Source of the DNA: Halisarca cf. caerulea
Taxonomy: Eukaryota; Porifera; Demospongiae; Chondrillida; Halisarcidae
Direction of reading: 5' to 3'
DNA length: 64,000 bases
NCBI GenBank assembly: GCA_963170055.1
Contig: CAUJGJ010000002.1
Location: 3,480,346-3,544,345, forward strand
Part shown: positions 13,101 through 27,150 of the stretch, piece by piece
How the letters are laid out: each line of letters starts with the position of its first letter
Numbering within the stretch: position 1 is the first letter of the stretch
Made by a program: the position numbers and the translations under genes
The notes under the pieces: generated by a model
Database searches by the model: none
Seen by the model: only the letters and a program-made list of their open reading frames with translations
What the model was told of the DNA's origin: nothing

Positions 13101-16100
13101 AAACAATTCCAGTTAACATAGTACTTTAGATCAATGCGATACAAATTGTTAATGGTATGAGTCAGCACGGGACCTGCCCCTCAGAGCAGGCAAGGTCGAT
13201 GGTGTCTCCAGTGAAGGTGGCAGGGCGGTGGACAGCTGATCTTGACCCTCTAAGGCACATAATGGCAGATCTCAGTAAAGAGAAACTGAGTTTGCATCTT
13301 ATCAAAAGCAGGGTCTAGCTGCAAGGCTTGTCGTGCTTCTCAGCGATGAGTGATGCAATCCTTTTGACCATTACTGTGGCTGCGGCTCCCATGCCTCCAG
13401 TAATGCAGTTACAAATGGCGCCGAATGACGAAATTAGTGAGTCAAGAACTTTTTTACATTACCTCCGTAATTACAAACTGTTATTTGGTTGTACTACATC
13501 TGTAATTCTAACTCTTGTAATTCGATCCTAGCGTAATCTGATACCAGGTGAACATTTTTTAGCAACCGCAGTAGAGCGTACGTGGCGGCCATGCATACAC
13601 CTACTGTACATGTAGAGGTCGTTCAAAGAATGATTGTGCGCATTCATTCTGAACAAATTCACTGCAGAAATGGTTTACTCCGAGTACAAGCCGTAGACAA
13701 TTAGATTCTGACATTTCAAGGATTTGATTCCTACCATCTTCTACTACAATTGCAGCTTGTTTGTTATAATTCTCATAGTTTACCTGTAGTTTGTCTGTAG
13801 TCGGCGAGTTGTAGTTCTAAATCGAAGATCTATTATTGCTCTGAAACAACGGCATTATAAATTTGTCATTCTGCTGTACTGTATTTACAATTCGTAAAGT
13901 TTTTTGTGATACCTACTGTATCTACCATCACTTCCAGTACCATACATGTACAGTATGTACGTAGCTTCAATGTTTGTTATTGGCCTCATGATCATCATCC
14001 TGAAACAAAACCTGCTACATGCACAAATACAATACATACATCAAAACACGCTCATGTCTCCCATGGCAGGCATACACTGTAATACTGAAGCTCCCCCTCC
14101 CTACCAAATTTTCATCCTAGATAGAACCCTTACAAGAGAAATGGTTTGGAAAGTAACCCCCACCCTCCCAACAAATTTCACATCTCACCACAAACATTTC
14201 ACAAAATGTTATGTGTGTGCCAATGGCAAAGCTGACGTGCCTACACAGAAATGATTTCATGCTTATTGCAACAACACAATGCACACAAAAACACAATATA
14301 TCACAGTATACATACACTAGTATGTAATATAAGCTAGTGTACCTTTGTCGTTCTAGATGCCTCTTTCAGAAAACCAAGTGTTCCCTCTAATATGAAGATA
14401 CACAATACACCATTTACAAGTCATCTTAGTGAAACACCTGGATTGATAATAGTGTAAAATATGTTCACAGCACACAATTTCAACTGGGAAATAAACTTTT
14501 CACTATCATTATTGCTCAACAAAAGAACTAAAAAGACAGCTGATAGAATCAATCTGGACTGGGAACATCTGCATGGTACACAACCTGAAAAGCAGAAAAT
14601 ATGAAACATCCAATTCGCAATTACTGCAAGGCAGAAAAGAGCAATTTAGGAGAAGAGTACGGTGTCAAGATTCTTGCTCTATAAACCCATATACAAGCAG
14701 TCAATACGTATGTACGTCCTGTCCAGTCTGCTTTGACCCCATGCATCCCCCCTAAAGATATCCGAAGTGCAGCACTTCAGTTATGTACTTATTGTGCTTT
14801 CCAATCCTGTAGAGTTACATGCAATTATGAAATGTGTGGCAAAGTAGTAGATCCATTCACTGAAATATGTATAGTAAAGTAGAAATGATACATACATGTG
14901 CAGCATGTTTCATGAAAAATAGTGTTTGTCTGTGTAATCCTGTCATTTTCCCAGTGTGTGTGTGCCAAGTTTAGGAAAAACAAATCAATTAAATGAAGAA
15001 AATTTACCCAAAGCACTGGCTAGGGAAAATTTACCATCACTTTTGCAACAAATTAACTTGACGTTTAAGATGTACTGCATGTACACACAGTACAAGAAAA
15101 AACAACACGCAAATTTTATTTGCAAATTAAGAGAATCAAGAAGTACTTACCCATCAAAAATTCTGTGCAAAGAACGTTAATACTAGGTCCCTAAAATAGT
15201 TATGGTAATATACACACAATAAATTTATCAATCACACAATAGCGTAAGTCAAATACAGCAGCAAATTACCTCCCACATGTCAATGCTTTGCTGAAGAGCA
15301 CGTAGCATACGGACATTTGCATGATAGCCACTTGCTGCTTTTTGGGAGTCCTCCCTATAGATATGCAATCAAGGACCTACGTAGCATCCCGGCTGAAAAC
15401 GAAGACCTGACAATGTTTGGATTACAATGTACATACCTTCTCTTCAGAGGGAACTCGCCAACTGCACGGTCTATGTCTCCTTTCACTCCAAGCATGGCAC
15501 TGTAAGCCTTGAAAACATATTCAATGAGCAATTACTAGCAGATCATAGCATAACATGAATAACATCAATAATAGACTATGTTAAATAACTTTCTATGTAC
15601 TGCTAGTCGAAGAGGTCAACAATTACTGCAATCTAAAAGAATTTATAATACTATAGAGTGGCAAAATCTAACACAACATGTACAGAATACTCTGTTATTC
15701 ACAAAATGTAGTGGGTCTATTCATTTGCATTTTAAAACCAGAACAGAAAAAAATTTGACTGGACAGATCTTGGATACATCAAATTCGCTCTGTTTCATAC
15801 ACTGGCATCAACTGTGGGGGTGCATCAAGGTGTGTGTCCTCCCCATTGATCATTTTACCTCTAGGTGAATCAACCTTTCCACCCACAATTTGCAAAGTTG
15901 GTACACACCATTAGTTCAACAATACATAATATTCCCCCAGCCTCCATATACTTATTAAAGCAGCATTGTACTTCTGCACTATGCCTTAAAAATATAAAAG
16001 AATCTTTCAGATACTGAAATATCATGGACAACACAAACTTATGTGAGTGAGAAAGCGAAATGAACCTCTGAAAAGTTTTCTCGATCATCATCATCTGTAG

Positions 16101-19100
16101 TTGTTTTCATCAAAGCCTGAAATAAAGATGGTAAGTGCATCAATAAAACTGCAACAAACTACATATGTACAATAAAGCTAACTAACTTGTATAATATCAA
16201 AGTAATAGAGACAATGATATATTGGTTGAAGAAGGTGTGTCGGTAGCACATACATAACAGCTTCTTTGAACAATGGTACATTTGGTCTCAACACCTACAA
16301 AAGAGGTTTGGAACACATACAACGATAAAAATGGTGCATATTTCATTTCATCACTGTATCATTAAAGAGAACACTTTCAAGCACAAATGATATAAAAGGG
16401 GGGATCAAACTATATACAATAACTTGATACAGTCGACTACAACACAAAGAAAAGCCATCAGGGCAGCACAAACATAATATTATAGATATCCCAACATAAA
16501 ACAAATGCATATTAACTATATTGCAAGTAATTACACATTGTGTCTGAACAAAGGCTTTGTGTACTGCATTATGCGGAGCCAACAAACTTACAGCCAATTT
16601 GTCCATATGAGGAGTTTTGCTGATTTTCTTCAAAACAGCCAAAGCAACATGAATGTGCTCAGAATACTGACTGTATACACTGAATTCATCATTCTGCAAA
16701 AAGGAGGAATGATTGGGATCATGTCCATTTAAGGCCTAGATGTACACAACCAATACAATAGCGTTGGGGCACTTGGTTACATTATGGAATGCTGTTGACG
16801 AAGATGTGCACGCACACACACCTTGAAATATTGTAGATTACATTAATATCACAAGCCCTTGTGATTTTTCCAAACAGTCATTTTCTCCATCTCAAGCAGG
16901 GTTTCATATATCATGCATGACGGACTGCTCAAAATCAATGCTTATACAGTATGTACCTTCCAAAGTGGTCATCCTCAGACCCCCAACTAGTACCACATTC
17001 ACAAATACTACATCTTCCACACTCCCATGTCTCGGTATTGTGTTTTTGCTCCCCCCCTCTCCCTCTCCCAAACACGCTTTAATTGAAACACTTGCCAATA
17101 GAGTATTCTTACTACATACATATGTGTATAATATGACACATACAGTACATACATGTGTATGGATTATGTGGGATACACCATACCATATTATCTCCAAAAT
17201 ACATCAACCCTAATTCTTTGGTATATTTGTATACCCTGTCAAATTTGCAGCCATTCTGATTTCTGTCACATGACACTAATTTTTGTCAGGTACTGGAAGT
17301 GATCTAATTTTTGTCATCTTTCTGTGGATTCTGCCAATTCGCTTGCAACAATCACCTACAACAGGTGTATTCGGTCTTGTTGACACAGAGTCTTACCTAT
17401 GCAAACAATTGCGAAGTTTCTTTGTATTTAAAGGAGATATACACCACTTGTGTTCATTTTGCCTTTTTTTGTGAATTCCTGCTTGTTGAAGTACTCTAGA
17501 GGGTCAAAATGGTGTTACTACCATCACCAAAAGCTGGAATTCTAGGATTCGAGAGTAGCTTTCTAAAGTTTTGTCCGAAAATTCTATAATGTTGCCGGGG
17601 ATAACATTTAGGCAAATCCTATTCTGCACTCGGGGTGACAAATTTTTAGAGAGAATACAGTAATCTCCATTTTATTACTATTGCTCAAACACAAAAGTGC
17701 CTTTATAATTATTCTAGACATACTGCAAGGATAGGTACACACTTCCCACAAATCAGTATGCTGCACCACGAAACACACCATAGCCAATTCCAGGAAGCAA
17801 GCTCCTAACTGCGGACACCTTCCTTTGCTTTGGTCTCCACCATCACCAACCATTTCCAAGCAATCTTCTACCATTCCATACAATTGCAAAGTCAGCTCAT
17901 AAACATCATCAATATTGCCGAACAATATGTCAATTTCCTGGAGGGTGGAAAACTGCATTAGAGATATGTACATTTCCTATATAAATACTGTGCAATCTCA
18001 TTATATGAATCAAAGGGGACATAATCACTCTAACAAGATAAACAGTAAACCTTAAATGCAGAAATTCACTGTAAGAATCTTCTTTATAATGAGTTTCTAC
18101 TGTAGTAAAGTGAGTGTACACAGCAATGTGTGGGGTAGGCATACTCTTCCAAGTATACGTACAATGGACTCTCATTATAAAAAAAGTTACAGTGAATTCT
18201 GCATAACATACCATATAGAAGCAATAATGGGGAAAGGCCAATATTTGATAAGATATGGAAAGGCAGATAAAGTAACTCATAGCTTATAATTCATGACAGG
18301 AAGAAAACATGAGCAAGAGTGGTGGAGATTGTTGTTTAGCCTAATATTGGTGTAGGTAAGTGCAGCAAAACACACAAGGATTGTCTTGTCCTAGCATTCT
18401 TATCACTGAAAATGTGATGAAGAAATACTACGTACCTATCTTACCTTATGCAGCAAAAATCATACATATACAGTAAAAGTTATTTTTTTATGGAATATGT
18501 AGTCACTATTTTGCATGTTAATTGTTAACTCATTAACCCAGCATGTTATGTACAGGTACTCATACATGACCAAACGTGCTATCCGTGCAAGACAAGGGTG
18601 CTCCTGACTGAAATATAGCAGAGTAAAGTTTCAAGTCTCTTGTAATGATGGGTGTGTGGAATCTATTTCACACTGGATCAAATGATAAATAACGGTTCAT
18701 TCTGATATGGTGAACAGGAGTGTTTGGAATCAGGCAAACAAATAAATTAGAAAGCAATTCAAAAGAAAAAAAAAATGAAAAAAACACCACAAAAATAGCA
18801 TGCAAAAGCATTTACTATATTAAGCATGATTTGTGTACAGTATGAAAGACTGATCAGGCTGCAATGTCAAGTATGGCTTCCTTGCAGGAGGTGTAAAAAC
18901 AGAAGTAGGTATTTTTCACCTATTAGAGATCCAGTTTGCATACTACCATTGATCTGATTCAGCAACAAATATTTAAGCTATATTGGCCACATAAGGAGAC
19001 ACATAAACTGTGATATAGTGCCATTATTTCGCTGAGAAAAGGAAAACAAACAAATGAATATAACTGGGGAGAGTCATGCAATAGAGTCAAAACAAAGAAA

Positions 19101-22100
19101 AGCTCCTTTGGACACTTCCTCGGGGGACCCACAGTCATGTATTTTGGCAGGTATAATATCAGTCCTTTGGGATCTGTTTCAATGAGATTCTACTGTATTC
19201 AAGTGATATGGTACAGGTCAAATACAATTTGAGCTATCTTCTCTTTCCTGATTGTGTGCAATTATCTTGTGTGAAAATGCACACTAGCAGAAATTATGAC
19301 ATAAAAATGCAGGACTCCCCTCTGTGACAATGTGTAAACTACAGTTAAATCACTAGCATTTTACAAAGAAAATTAAACAAACCAGCGATATGGTAGTTAA
19401 ACAAAGAGAAGCAAGAGGTCCTCAAGAATCATACTAAATATTATAAGAAAAATTACTGCACATATGTTCCTATGGTAGGAAAACTTTTCCTATGGAATTC
19501 AAATGGAATTTCTATTAAGTTCCAACCTTTGAGTTTTACCATTCGAAGGTTTTGCCAAATCCAAAGTTTCAGTAATGTTATTCAAAAGTTCAGTCATTAT
19601 TTGCTTGAAAGTTCTCCTATGTAAACTTATTTGAAGGTTTGGACAAAATTCATTCGATGCTTAGTGAAGTTTGAACATGCTCAGCTTCTCTTGTACAATC
19701 ACGAATCAGTCTTATGAAATTGTACACAATACAATTGCACAAACAATTGCACAAATAATCTAACTTGAAACAGTTACTTAACCTGCACTGCATATACTGT
19801 ACATATGGATACATAAGAAATACACCCATACGTTCTAATATTGTAGAAACAGACACATAACATACGCACATACATACCTTGTCAGAGAACATTTGTGGCT
19901 GCTTTCCCAGAGTGTCTTTGTAAATCTGAAAGAATGATAATATTATGATTCCTATCTACAACTACACATACATACGTATATGCAATGCACAATGCAGTGA
20001 AAATGGTTTACTTTATCACTAGATGCAAGCAGCATTCCATGTAGTGGTACCGAACTCTGAAGACATCCAAGATACAGTAGCAAAATCAAATGACCAAGGG
20101 AATGGGACCCAGACAGACCGGTGTCAATGATTAAAGGAATAGTCATCCTTTGACCTAATGCACATACCATATCTCCTCTAAAAAATTGTCCATCTAAAGT
20201 TTAGTCACTACATTTGAAAGTGCTGAAATGCCTTTCATAGATGACAAAAGTATTTGGTATCATTTTGTGGCTGAGTCATTTAGGATCAGCTATGGAAGCA
20301 AGCTAGTATACCCCAGTGTCCTGGAGTGCCAGAAACAATGTTTCCATTATTATTGGATAGCAACTCTAGTGGTCGTTGACCAACACACTGCTATTCAGCA
20401 TCACCATTGCCAAAATGTCATCTGCAGGAACTCTGAGGAGTTCTTTAGCTGTTCTCTAACAAACAGTGATCGAATTAGCATATGCAATGTCCTGCATCAA
20501 GCAGCTACTTTCAGTGTTGAATGAGCGGCCATTTTGGTATTCAACTTTTTGTCACCCGCTTCAAAAGTTTTGATGTACACAGAAAGGTAGTACATTCCAC
20601 TTGTAGTCACCAATCTAACAAAATCAAGTGATTTCGTCACATGACGAATTTTCAGAGGAAATAGGGTAATGTAATGAAAACAACTTGTTAGTAAATTCCA
20701 AACTACAATGAAACCTGTCTTAAAGAGACCACCTGTCTACGTATAGTGACCACTGTAAGCTATTCAATGGATCTCCTCAGTGATACTAATGCACCTCTGT
20801 ATTAGGACCACCTGTCTCCAAAGACTACCAGCACTTGGTCCCTTGAGCAGTCGCGGTTTCACTGTATGTACACTAAGATACTCCAGCCAGAAATAGCGAA
20901 GTACACAGAAACCATTACACCCCATCTACAAACATGAATGTTGTGGATTATTGCAGTATGTGACAAAGTTACGAGCTATTATAACGCCAACACTGTACAT
21001 ACTAGGGCATACATATAGGAATGCAAGACGCCTCGCTAGGACAGGTCATATAGGCAAACTGGCATATTGATGCGTGGTAATCCCACGTAGCCTAACCTAT
21101 TCTGCCATTTTGCATGCACACTGAAAACGGAGAAGGGGGTTGTCAATTCAGTTGATCTTTGCCGAGGAGCCTGTCTAGCTATTGGGTAAACTACCCCTAA
21201 TTCTGTCTCTTAAGCACTTTGCTGTGATAATTATTCGCTATTTCGTCATTGAAAGCTACAGTCCTGTAGCGTCTTTGTCGCAGGCACCGATGTTCCCACA
21301 ATGATTCTGAGGCACCTGTACACAGACAAACTGGTACCGAGAGGAATAATATGCATCCCTGTAGTGTCTGTTATTGAAGGTGTTGACGTTCCTGCAATAA
21401 ATTCATGAGGCCATACATATGAAGAGAATTCCGAACGAAAATTTGGGAATATACAATACACGCCTTTGTATCCCAATATGCAGGTCTCCAGCCCACTATA
21501 ATATCCTGGTGTGTATGGCTGTATACGTACGTACATCTGGATGTAATCAGATGATTGCCTGTCCCAATTAGCTCTAGTTACAATGTCCAGCAATGATATT
21601 TTTTTGCTCCAGCTCATTGCCACTATTATTGCTGTCATATATACATACAGTAGACCAATGCTACGTAGTTAGTGTACCATCTTCACTATGTAGTGAAACC
21701 ATCTTCCGGAGTTGCAGGAATGGTATATCAACAGTAGATGATAAAAAAGAAAAAAAATCTAACTTAAATATGCGTATTTGAAGCCTCTTTCATATGTCAC
21801 AAATGAATGTGCTTTGATAAACAGGGATGTACTAGATATACAGTACAGTGGAACCTGTATAATACAGACACCTTGGGGACCACCAAAAGTGTCCTGATTT
21901 TTCAGGGTTGCCTCAATATGCATATCATTCGTATGTGTATGAGATTTGGGACCATAATCCAATGACCAGTTTATACAGGTGTCCAGATTTTCAAGTGTCC
22001 TGAATAGCAGGTTTTACTGTACATACATACATACATACATACATACATAATGTTGTACCAGTACATTTGACAGAAGTATAAAATCATATACACAACACAC

Positions 22101-25100
22101 CTTGATAAGCATATTAAGATGACGCAAATACTTGACTTCTTCACTGTTAAACTGCTTAACATAGTCTTCATGCTTCATACTCTGCGGATCTGATGAGTCC
22201 TGAATGAAGGAATTGAGCATCCCCAAAATGGGAAGGGTGTACAAGGTACAGTAAATGCACCCAAATTACATAAGAAAGGATGAGCATATTGTAGCCTACA
22301 TATAGGATAACCACAGTTGGTACAGTATATCAAATGGTCTACAAGCAATTGCCTTAAGCACCATTTCATGGAGAGCAAAAGCTGATACACAAAAGCAAAC
22401 AGTAAAACAAGCAATTCATACAAATAGTGCAACATACACCTCAAAGTACAGAAGGATCTGCTTTAGCGTCAGCATATGTTCAGGATACATACGTATGTAT
22501 GTTAGGTAGAAATGTTTGCAGTGTTGTTTTAGTATGAGAATTCAGCTTCATTATTGTAAATTTACTTACATCTTCACAGGAGAGTCTTAGTAACAGTACA
22601 GGGTTAGTGTTTGAAAGTAATAGTTCTAGTTAAAGTGACATAACAATGTTAAGGCCATTGAAGGACACATAGATCTCCAGTCACAGCCTCTAGCGTAGGA
22701 GAATGTCTAGGCTGTTCATATCATTTATAAATGTAAAGATTTCAACCTTTGCCATTTTTGGGATAACAATTATTGGAACATAATTATAAGTTACCAGTTT
22801 TCACAAAACAGTGGAACCCACTTAAAACAAGCTCTCTTAATGTCAAATTTCTATCAAGACAAAATATGTTTCAAGTCCAAGGGAAGAAATCAGTATGAAC
22901 TTAGACTGTGTTTACACGACAACAGTTTCCCCCGTAACCGCTGCACTTTCATCGTGTTTGCACCTTCGTTTACATGAAAACACTGTCAACGTTTGAAAAC
23001 GCTGTTGTTACCAACAACGATCACTGAAGTGTTTTGGGACGACAACGTTACTGTTTTGGTATCATGTAAACATAGTAAAACGGTGAAACGAACAATAATA
23101 AGTTTCATTTACACCAGTTGTAGCTGTCTATTTCCAGACGTCTTGCTCATTGGACCTTCAACAGACGCAAGGACCCCAACAGCTTGATATAGGCTCAATA
23201 GTGGAAGTTTTCGGTATTTTTGTCGCTAGCTTGACAGTTAACTGTGTGTCCAAGTAGCAATACTGTTTTGTAATCTATAAACGCGAACGTTTCCTTTTCT
23301 TTTGTCTCGTTGTAGAAGCGCTGTTAGTAGCCATTTTCTTCTCGCTAATCGTGCAAAACGTTGTTGTGTAAACGCTATGACGTTTGTGTGTAGTGCAATA
23401 TGAATACCATTATGATAGAAAACGTTGTTGTGTAAATGCAGTCTTAAGTTCTGTTAAGATGAAACTCTCTTAAAATGAACATTTACAAGTGGTCAGCAAA
23501 GGGGTGTAGTTGTGCTTTGACCATACTATAAAAAGCACCATCACGGTGGCAAAAAATCTCACAGTAAGAAGAGAGGACTTCAACGTGTAAAGATGCAACT
23601 ATTCTAAAATTCTGTTCTTAACTTCTGAAAAAGCTCCAACTAAAGCTAGGGTAGATAGAAATGTACTAACCTCAAAAATCTGAGACGAAACATCGCTGTT
23701 TTCTGAAGTTAAGAACAGAATTTTAGAATAGTAGCGTCTTTACGCGTTGAAGTCCTCTCTTCTTACTGTGAGATTTTTATAGTATGGTCAAAGCACAACC
23801 ACACCCCTTTGCTGATACTTTAGACCTGCTAACAAACCGGTACTTGGCATTAATCTAGGTGTTCGGTGAAGATGTCTGTTTAATACCATCTAGCGGTTTC
23901 GGATTTTCCTTGACCAATCCCTTGATGGGAGGTTTCCAAGGAACATCCGTTACTGCTCTGCCCAGGGCTACTGATGAAGGGTGGAATTCCCAGAAAAGGC
24001 CTTATAGCACATTGGCAAAACAGCGATGTTTCGTCTCAGATTTTCGTGGTTAGTACATTTCTATTTACAAGTGGTCCTTGAGTTTTGCCAGAAGAGGGTT
24101 GGTTCCACTGTACTTTATTTTGACCATAGATACTCTATACCCCACCCCATACTGTACATATATATGTACCATTAGAGTGATTCACACATACAGTATGCTA
24201 GAAAATGAATTTGGTGTGCATTGTAGGATTATTTGCAATAAAACACTCTGAACTTTGTTGCTGTAAGGTGTTAAGGTTCTTATGCACCTTGCTGTTATTC
24301 TCATCTGGTTGATGATGAATGACACTGTCACAGAGGGCTGTACGGGTTGTATTTTGAGGTGGGAAGAATCATAATTTATAGTACATAATAAGGTTGGGCA
24401 ATAATCGTGATACTCATGATAATCGTGATATTTTTTCCAATGATAATCATATTGTCAGTGATTTTAATATTGTGATTATAGGACAACCATTGTACATACA
24501 GTGGAAACTTATTATATAGCCAATCACAAAGAAACACTAATATTCACCACTATAACAGAAATTCACCATATCCAGTTACACTTTCATAGTATAGAATGCA
24601 CTGTATCCTTTTATTACCTCTTCCCAATTCAAGTGTCAGCATAATACTTGGTTAGGAGTACCCAAATTTCAAGAGATTTGTTGCATTTACACATATACTT
24701 TAGGATTTCAGTAATGTATGATTATTGTGATAATTGTGAATTTTGCTAAACAATAATCATGACTGATTAAAACCAGTATCGCCCATCCCTAGTATATAAA
24801 TACCTCATATTAACACACAAATTTTAACACAAATAAAACAAGATTTTCGCATATCCTTGATATCTTGGGCTCAAAAAAGAGGATAGAAGCAGTTTATTAG
24901 CATTTGAGACATCTTGAACAATCTTAAACTTCACATCCAATGCACTTTTACTGAACATCTCCTTCATAAAATGCAAATGGATCAAAAAAGTTGTTGACTG
25001 CCTCGGGCATGTACGTAGAGGGAGCAAAATAAAGTAGAGATGTATGCATTGGCACTCATACAGTAATTTGAACAATAAAGTTAACGACGAACAACTGGTC

Positions 25101-27119
25101 AAGCAATCAACAAACACTGGTCGTTCATTTTTTAACTGTCACACATGATCCTTCAATGTCACTAGCAATGTGCAATCATGTCAAGCTCCTTTACAGGTGA
25201 AAGAAGAGACGGTATATTAGACCACTGTTAGGAAGTGAATCCTACACAAATGTCTGAGTGTGCAAGATTGTAGAATTCTTACTCAAAAATAGTCTCTCTG
25301 TGAATTTTTAGTAACATTACGCATCCAGTGCCTTAGCCAGTCTTGCATACGTAATAATACAACAAGTACGTAGCTGTTAACATGTTAGCAGATAAACATG
25401 AGCGACGTTTATTTCTTTGTTAGTTTTTTTTTGGTATAATCCCTCTTGGTTGACCACCCTTTGTCAACTTTGCTATAGAAAGTGCTGTACTTACAAAACT
25501 ACCAAATAATTCAATAAAGAGGATTACTGCTCTCTTAATACTAGAAAAGACAAACAGATTTCTAACTGTATGACTATTTTCATGAACTTGCCATGAGGAA
25601 AACCAGTATGAAAAAACCCAATATCTTCATTTAAAGGGAGATTGTGATATACTTAACCCTGTACTGAAAACTTATGGCCTTTCAAACAAGCAATCATTTC
25701 AAAGGAATACTGGACAACCTGAGTGTCATGTAGAGTATTCCTCTGATAGTCAACTGTCCACTATCATCACATCAAATTCACAAAATTAAGATTAATGCAC
25801 AAAAATGCAATCAAATCCTGACAATACAATCTTTACTATACGTGGATAACTCACTGGAGGTTCCATTATTAGTCCATGCTCATGATCAGAATCAAGTTCA
25901 AATAGGTCACTCAAAGCCTTTTAAAAATACAAATACATTCAAATTTTAAAAACAGACAAAAACGACATATACGTACAAGCATGTGTTAAAAATTTCCTAC
26001 AGCACATACAGCATGCAATATTGTGCATGGTAAATGTGCTTTTCAGCAAGACTAAGAATATACAGTACTGTACATATCAATCTTTCCAACACCATTACCA
26101 CATGCATAATAAGTATATACTTTACACCTCAAAATCAAGATGAGGAAATGGAATTACTGCCACTAATCTGTTGCTCGAGTTGTGGAGGATTATCAAGGTA
26201 AAACTGTAGGTATATACTTATCAATAACAACAACCTACATATGTATGATGACATCGATGTACAGATCAAAGACATTGGAAGCAAATTTCAAGTGTAGAGG
26301 GCAATTTATCCTCTAATCAAGGTACTACAACATGGTACACACTAACAAATTTTCCATTTTACTATATAAATACGAACTGTAAGTACTGTGCAAAATTGTA
26401 AAATATATATGTATGCGGATATGTTTCTAAACCAGTCAAAAATGTCCTTACTGTAAATTACTCACTGTGATAATATTCTTAAATTAACAAAAACATTTTT
26501 TGGCTGTTTGCACAAAGGGCAGTGCCCATGGCCACTAGGGCTGCTAACATTCTGTTGTCCTTGTTTCATCATGCAGTGCTTCATACAGGCCCAACTTGAA
26601 AAATTATTTTCAAACTTGAATTAGAAGAGTGACTGCATGCACATACTGAAGATATCTTTGTTAAATGAAGGACTACTACGTAAGTTCCAGTTTTAGCTGA
26701 TAAAGAATGGAGTTTCCAAATTGTATTTGGGCAAAGTTCAAATCACATTGACACCCTGTATACGTATGTATATACAAAAAGAGTGAGGGAAACATTTTCA
26801 TATAATGCATCTTTTTACCCTAAATTGAGAAATTTTCACGACCAATAATATTCACGTTTTTTTTACGAATTGACTCCACTTACAACTTTTTTGTTGCAAA
26901 TATTTCTGCACACATTCCAAAGTATAGGCATAGACAATCTACGCTGAGACTTGTGAAGGTTTTAGTTGTGAAATTTTCTGCCTACCAGATTAGACCCCAA
27001 TTCACAAAAATTTCCAGATTTAGGGTATTGTTTTCATTACGAATTTCGGAAGTGTCACACTCTATTCATATATACTGTATATATGAATACATACAACAGT
27101 ACTTACAATGACAATGACA

Positions 27120-27150
<31 letters not shown>

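Larger units (their letters stand above)
22809..24110. mobile_element. Outer element of a nested stack
   Basis: Ends CAGTGGAACC and GGTTCCACTG. It is interrupted by a Harbinger-like element (22904-23443) and a second insertion (23495-24062). Joining the three host pieces on paper leaves a unit of about 200 bp similar in size to the other TA MITEs. Lies in the SOS exon 5-6 intron. Confidence 0.6.

Noticed and set aside
13140..13540. GC-richer block in the SOS exon 15-16 intron, considered as an RNA gene or processed pseudogene
   Set aside because: No tRNA boxes, no snRNA signature and no protein similarity recognised; probably repeat-derived.
21246..21638. 130-codon open frame on the minus strand
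   Set aside because: It lies inside a SOS intron, has no recognisable domain and the codon use looks random.
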